Source: Finegoldia magna ATCC 29328
GTDB lineage: Bacteria; Bacillota; Clostridia; Tissierellales; Peptoniphilaceae
NCBI RefSeq assembly: GCF_000010185.1
Contig: NC_010376.1
Coordinates: 1,497,501 to 1,561,500 of the forward strand
DNA length: 64,000 bases
Reading direction: 5' to 3'
The notes below the pieces were generated by a model that worked only from the letters and a program-made list of their open reading frames with translations, did not search any database and was not told the origin of the DNA. Positions 59,785 to 64,000 of this stretch are shown piece after piece (the first letter of the stretch is position 1; each line of letters starts with the position of its first letter). Both the position numbers and the translations under genes were made by a program.

Positions 59785-61517
59785 TTATTTAATTTCCAGG
59801 ATTCCGCCTTAGCTTTTGCATTTATAAGGTCAGAATAAAGTCCATCATTCTTAATCAGTTCTTCGTGATTTCCACGTTCTACTATCTCTCCATCTTTTAA
59901 GACTAAAATCTGGTCAGCATTTCTAATTGTCTTTAACCTATGAGCAATCATTATTACTGTCTTATTCTTTGTTAATGATTCTATTGCTTCTTTTAATTTA
60001 TCTTCATTTTCTGGGTCTATATTTGCAGTGGCTTCATCAAAGATAATTATATCTGCATCTTTTAGCATGGCTCTGGCTATGGAGATTCTTTGTTTTTCTC
60101 CACCAGATAGGCTTGCTCCACCTTCCCCAATGATAGTGTCATATCCTTCTGGTAAAGCTTCTATAAATTCATGGCACCTTGCCTTCTTTGCAGCTTCTAC
60201 AACTTCTTCATGGCTTGCATTTTGTTTTCCAAATTTTATATTGTTTTCAATTGTATCTTCAAATAGGTATACATCCTGAAAGACCATTGAAATAGAATTC
60301 ATTAAGTTTTCTATCTTATAGTCCTTAATATTCTTTCCTCCGATTAAAATTTCACCAGAATTTACATCCCAAAATCTTGCTATGAGATTACAAAATGTTG
60401 TCTTACCAGATCCAGATGGTCCTACAATAGCAGTCATGGTATTTTCTTTTATCTCTGCTGAAACATTTTTTAAAATTGGTCTATCATCATAGGAAAATGA
60501 TACATTTTTAAAGACTATGTTGTGATTTTTTATTGGCTCTGTAATACTTCCTTCTTTCATATCAGGCATAGAGTCGATAAAACCTACAGAATCTATGGCA
60601 TTTTCGCAAGCTCTTAGGATTGCCATGTTTGATCCTGCCCCGATTAAGCCTTCAAAGATAATAAAGGATGCCATAATCATAAGAATTGTTTCAGCAAGTG
60701 GAAGTTCACCAGATAAATTTAATTTTAATGATACATAGACCATAAATACTGTTGTTATTCCCATTACAATTCTTTGAATAACTGTGTAGGGTGCTACAGA
60801 TTTCTCCAGGTCTAAGAGTATTTTTGATGTATCTTTTATAGACTTTCTCAAGGCCCTGTTATTTTCTCCTCCAAGATTATAGGATTTTATAACCTGCATA
60901 CCTTGTAAAGTTGCTAATACTTCTTTTGTAAGTCTTGTTTGTGTTTCTGTCATCTTGTCTGCATTAGCTGATGATTTTTTCTCCATCATTGATGTTACTA
61001 TAAAGAATACTATTACACCCACCACTGCAACAAGCCCTACCTTTACATTAAATATTAAAGTTCCAAGGACAAAGACTAAAGTATTTAAAACTCCACCAAG
61101 TACAAGAACCAAAAGCATAGGCACCCACATTTCTGCTTGGGAAAGTGAAGATGTAGCAATTGTAGTTAATCTTCCAAGTGAAAAGCTTGAAAAGAAACCC
61201 ATAGGAACTCTTTTAATTTTTTCTCCTATTTCTATTCTCTTATGGGCTGCCATAAAATATCCTGCATGAGTCTGTGCCATCTGTGAAATTTTTAGTGTCA
61301 TAATTTTGCCAACAAGAGATATTACTAATATGCCGAGACAAATAAAGATTGCCTTATAGTCTAAAGTTTTAGAGAATATATTTACTAGCATATAGTAGAT
61401 TGCTCCAAACTCAAGGGCATTAAATACAGCGTGCAAAAATCCAGCGAGAATGGATTTCTTAATATTTACCTGTTCTTCTTTTGAAAAATTCCATATCTTT
61501 TTAAACACATTAAGCAT
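59781..61517 (-). CDS. ABC exporter half-transporter, cluster 2 (second of a pair)
   Basis: The start is taken as ATG 61517 (MLNVFKKIWNFSKEE), 8 nt after AAGGGG; in-frame starts also exist at 61523 and 61526. About 578 residues: TM domain (about 15-310), then ATPase with GPSGSGKTTFC, LSGGEKQRISIA and IIIFDEATANID. It overlaps its partner's stop and would form a heterodimer with it. It resembles the cluster 1 pair in layout. Its stop abuts the serine-recombinase remnant. Confidence 0.9.
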   Translation of the reverse strand: MLNVFKKIWNFSKEEQVNIKKSILAGFLHAVFNALEFGAIYYMLVNIFSKTLDYKAIFICLGILVISLVGKIMTLKISQMAQTHAGYFMAAHKRIEIGEKIKRVPMGFFSSFSLGRLTTIATSSLSQAEMWVPMLLVLVLGGVLNTLVFVLGTLIFNVKVGLVAVVGVIVFFIVTSMMEKKSSANADKMTETQTRLTKEVLATLQGMQVIKSYNLGGENNRALRKSIKDTSKILLDLEKSVAPYTVIQRIVMGITTVFMVYVSLKLNLSGELPLAETILMIMASFIIFEGLIGAGSNMAILRACENAIDSVGFIDSMPDMKEGSITEPIKNHNIVFKNVSFSYDDRPILKNVSAEIKENTMTAIVGPSGSGKTTFCNLIARFWDVNSGEILIGGKNIKDYKIENLMNSISMVFQDVYLFEDTIENNIKFGKQNASHEEVVEAAKKARCHEFIEALPEGYDTIIGEGGASLSGGEKQRISIARAMLKDADIIIFDEATANIDPENEDKLKEAIESLTKNKTVIMIAHRLKTIRNADQILVLKDGEIVERGNHEELIKNDGLYSDLINAKAKAESWKLNN

Positions 61518-63231
61518 TTTCATCACCCCTTAAATTTGCAGCATACATTTCCTTATAAAGTTCTGATGACTTTAATAGTTCTTCATGAGTACCATAAGAA
61601 TTTAATTTGCCATCTTTAATAACAAATATCCTATCTGCATCAACAATTGTCTTTAGCCTATGCGCGATTATGATTAAAGTTTTACCCTTAACTAGATTTG
61701 CCAAGGCATTTTGTATGAGAGCTTCATTTTCGGGATCTATATAAGAAGTTGCTTCATCTAAAATTACGATTGGTGCATTTTTTAGCATGGCACGAGCAAT
61801 AGATATTCTTTGTCTTTCTCCTCCAGATAGATGACCTCCACCTTCGCCAACTCTTGTATCATAACCATTAGATAGATTCATAATAAAATCATGGCAGGCA
61901 GATTTTTTACATACATCTATAATTTCTTCGTCAGAGGCATCCTTATTTCCAAGCCTAATATTTTCCTTTATAGTCATATCAAAGAGGAAATTGTCTTGGG
62001 ATACAAAAGAAATAAGTGAAGACAAGTTTTCGAGCGACACATCTTTTGTTTCTACTCTGCCAATTTTAATAGATCCCTTATCTACATTCCAAAATCCAGC
62101 AATAAGTTTTGCTATTGTGGACTTGCCTGACCCAGAAGGACCAACGAGGGCTGAAACATTAGATTCTTTTATTTCCATAGAAAGATTATCAATAACTTTC
62201 TTTTTCCCATCGTAAGAAAAGTCTACGTCTTGAAGTTCTATATTATAGGATTCTATTTTTTCTCCCTTGTCAACATTTTCTAACTCTCTTGAATTTAAAA
62301 TTTTTCCTATTTCAGAAGTTATAGTTGATATTCTTGACATATCATCCATATAGTTCATGATTTTTAAAATGCTAGAAACCGTAGCAAAGGATAAGACGAT
62401 TAAGGTAATTAAATTTCCTAAATCAATACTTCCATTTATATAAAATAAAATCCCAAAGGGTATGATGGTAATAATTCCCATAGGAGAAAGTAATCTACCT
62501 ATGGCAACCCTATTCATAGATTCACCCATCCAGTTAAAATAAAAGCTTGCATTGTCATAAACTGCATCAGCATATTTTTTATAAGATGATTCGCTTTGAT
62601 TAAAGGTCTTTATTACTTCTATACCATTTATATACTCAACAATGGAATTATTCATATGTTGACCAATAGCAACTGACTTTCCAAACATTTCTTTATAATG
62701 AGCGTTCATAACAGACATCATAATAGACATTCCTACCACAAATGGAATTAGTGATAATAAAGTTAAACGCCAATCTAATGTAAACATGTAAATAAATAAT
62801 AGAATAGGTCCTACTAAATTTGCAGTAAATTCTGGCACTAAGTGTGCAAGGGATGTTTCCATAGAATCAACTTGCTCAACTATAATATTTTTTAATTCTC
62901 CAGATGATCTTGATAGTACATCTCCCAATGGCATCTTAAATAATTTTTTGGAAATATCATTTCTAATTTCTCCTAATGAATTAAAGGTTGCCGTATGAGA
63001 AATACTTGTTGATATTCCTGCTGCCACTTCTTTAATAACAAATGTTATTAAAATACTTATACAAAGTGGAGTGTATAAATTCATGTCGCTTACACCATTA
63101 ATCAAATTTACAATGATTTTTGCCATGTATATATATGAAAAAAGCCCAGCAACTACTCCCACTATCGCAAGTAGGACGGATGCAAAATATGATCCTTTTC
63201 TTTTATTTACATATTCTTTTACTAAATTCAC
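61510..63231 (-). CDS. ABC exporter half-transporter, cluster 2 (first of a pair)
   Basis: The start is GTG 63231 (MNLVKEYVNKRKGSYF) after GGAGG. The protein is 573 residues: six-TM domain, then ATPase with GPSGSGKSTIA, LSGGERQRISIA and IVILDEATSYID. It lies 37 bp after the MATE gene. Gene order here is MATE-ABC-ABC, against ABC-ABC-MATE in cluster 1, so the modules were shuffled. Confidence 0.9.
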   Translation of the reverse strand: MNLVKEYVNKRKGSYFASVLLAIVGVVAGLFSYIYMAKIIVNLINGVSDMNLYTPLCISILITFVIKEVAAGISTSISHTATFNSLGEIRNDISKKLFKMPLGDVLSRSSGELKNIIVEQVDSMETSLAHLVPEFTANLVGPILLFIYMFTLDWRLTLLSLIPFVVGMSIMMSVMNAHYKEMFGKSVAIGQHMNNSIVEYINGIEVIKTFNQSESSYKKYADAVYDNASFYFNWMGESMNRVAIGRLLSPMGIITIIPFGILFYINGSIDLGNLITLIVLSFATVSSILKIMNYMDDMSRISTITSEIGKILNSRELENVDKGEKIESYNIELQDVDFSYDGKKKVIDNLSMEIKESNVSALVGPSGSGKSTIAKLIAGFWNVDKGSIKIGRVETKDVSLENLSSLISFVSQDNFLFDMTIKENIRLGNKDASDEEIIDVCKKSACHDFIMNLSNGYDTRVGEGGGHLSGGERQRISIARAMLKNAPIVILDEATSYIDPENEALIQNALANLVKGKTLIIIAHRLKTIVDADRIFVIKDGKLNSYGTHEELLKSSELYKEMYAANLRGDENA

Positions 63232-63268
63232 TTTAAAACCTCCTTTAGTAATATTTTTAAATAGTTTA

Positions 63269-64000
63269 TTATATTTTTTTTATTTCAGAGGGCATTCTAT
63301 TAAGCTCTCCAATCATCATTGCTATTCCAGCTAAAATCATAATTAAATCTACAAGAGGTTCAGCAAACCATACTGCCTTAACTCCAAATGTCATTGGTAG
63401 AATAATCATGGCAGGAACGAATAAAAATAATTGTCTTAGCATGACGATTATGCCAGCTTTTTTAGCGTTTCCTATTGATTGGAAGAATGTTATAGTCATT
63501 ACCATTACTCCATATAGGATAAAGATAGAATAAAATAGTCTAAAGTTCCCTATTCCCTGAGTTATAATACTTTCTTCTACTCCAAATAAGGAAAGTATAT
63601 TCTTTGAAAATGCTAATGCTGGTATCCAAAATATTGATGCAAGAACTAATCCTCCGATAGAAAATACTTTCATAGCTTCTTTTACTCTGTCGTATTTTTT
63701 CGCTCCAAAATTTGTACCAACTACAGGTTGTAAACCTTGACTCATTCCCCAAAGTGGAATGAATGAAAAGGCATATATTCTAAGTGTTGCTGCCATCAAG
63801 ATAGCATTTGTATCTCCGCCATATTTAAATGACATTTTATATAGCATTGTTTGTTGAATCATAAATAAAATTTGCATCATCATAGCAGATGACCCTACGC
63901 CAAACATTTCTTTTTTTATTTCCTGATCAGGTTTGATTTTATTTATTTTTACTGCTTTACTTTTATATTTGAAGTAATGGAGTGTTATAATCGCTTGAAC
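63269..64000 (-). CDS. MATE family exporter, cluster 2 (5' end beyond window)
   Basis: The minus frame stays open from the right edge (VQAIITLHYFKYKSKAV) to the stop at 63269, about 243 codons, and corresponds to the C-terminal half of a MATE protein: MSQGLQPVVGTNFGAKKYDRVKEAMK, YGVMVMTITFFQSIGNAKKAG. It is very similar to the cluster 1 MATE (QALQPIIGTNFGAKQYDRVKE). An internal ATG at 63907 is not the true start. It is the upstream gene of the cluster 2 ABC pair. Confidence 0.9.
   Translation of the reverse strand, partial: VQAIITLHYFKYKSKAVKINKIKPDQEIKKEMFGVGSSAMMMQILFMIQQTMLYKMSFKYGGDTNAILMAATLRIYAFSFIPLWGMSQGLQPVVGTNFGAKKYDRVKEAMKVFSIGGLVLASIFWIPALAFSKNILSLFGVEESIITQGIGNFRLFYSIFILYGVMVMTITFFQSIGNAKKAGIIVMLRQLFLFVPAMIILPMTFGVKAVWFAEPLVDLIMILAGIAMMIGELNRMPSEIKKI

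Noticed and set aside
1-64000. CRISPR array, tRNA or rRNA genes
   Set aside because: I saw no regularly spaced direct repeats with spacers and no tRNA or rRNA signature; the only repeats are the hsdS sites, the 84-bp pair and terminator hairpins.

Overview
The window comes from a low-GC Gram-positive anaerobe of the Clostridia/Tissierellia kind. The evidence is AT-rich DNA with strong AGGAGG ribosome sites, an Fe-S type PurF, a long clostridial PurL, and cprABC-like and ECF transport genes. A Finegoldia/Peptoniphilaceae host fits best, but that is inference. No rRNA, tRNA or CRISPR array was seen.

Region 1 (1-14,350) is mostly core. A purine operon on the minus strand runs purC-purF-purN-purH and ends in one continuous reading frame that fuses PurD to the start of a large PurL and leaves the window at its left edge. 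A 50-codon leader ORF and a hairpin precede purC. Then come a K+ channel, an Old-Yellow-Enzyme reductase, an alpha/beta hydrolase, a thioredoxin-like [2Fe-2S] protein with an aromatic-acid-exporter-like protein, and an MgtC-type membrane operon.

Region 2 (14,351-25,205) is a type I restriction-modification island: XRE-like regulator, hsdM, hsdS, a tyrosine recombinase, a second hsdS split into two opposed halves, hsdR, and a DUF262/DUF1524 (GmrSD-like) nuclease gene. Four copies of a 16-17 bp repeat lie exactly at the hsdS half-gene junctions, two in each orientation. This is an inversion-driven specificity switch: locus 1 is intact and locus 2 is split.

Region 3 (25,300-37,400) has a small metabolic cluster (isoprenylcysteine-methyltransferase-like, esterase, ATC-hydrolase-like, SAM methyltransferase). 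It is followed by an SPFH / zinc-ribbon membrane protein / lipoprotein / DUF4428 operon that resembles the Bacillus ydjGHI envelope-stress genes. Divergent to this is a three-gene signalling operon: a degenerate kinase-like membrane protein, a histidine kinase and a LuxR-type regulator.

Region 4 (37,400-64,000) is a mosaic of transport and resistance modules joined by gene debris. It holds a LOG-family gene with an 84-bp duplicated 3' end, an ArsR-MFS pair, a nucleoside phosphorylase, an antibiotic-resistance-type ABC-F gene with a leader peptide and hairpin, a ParB-like protein, an AraC / ABC pair / MATE / ECF transporter cluster, a lantibiotic-immunity-like ABC transporter with its two-component system, and a second ABC pair with a MATE gene running off the right edge. 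Remnants of a phage terminase, a MATE gene, a Fic gene, a large serine recombinase and the 3' tail of rumA mark past insertions.
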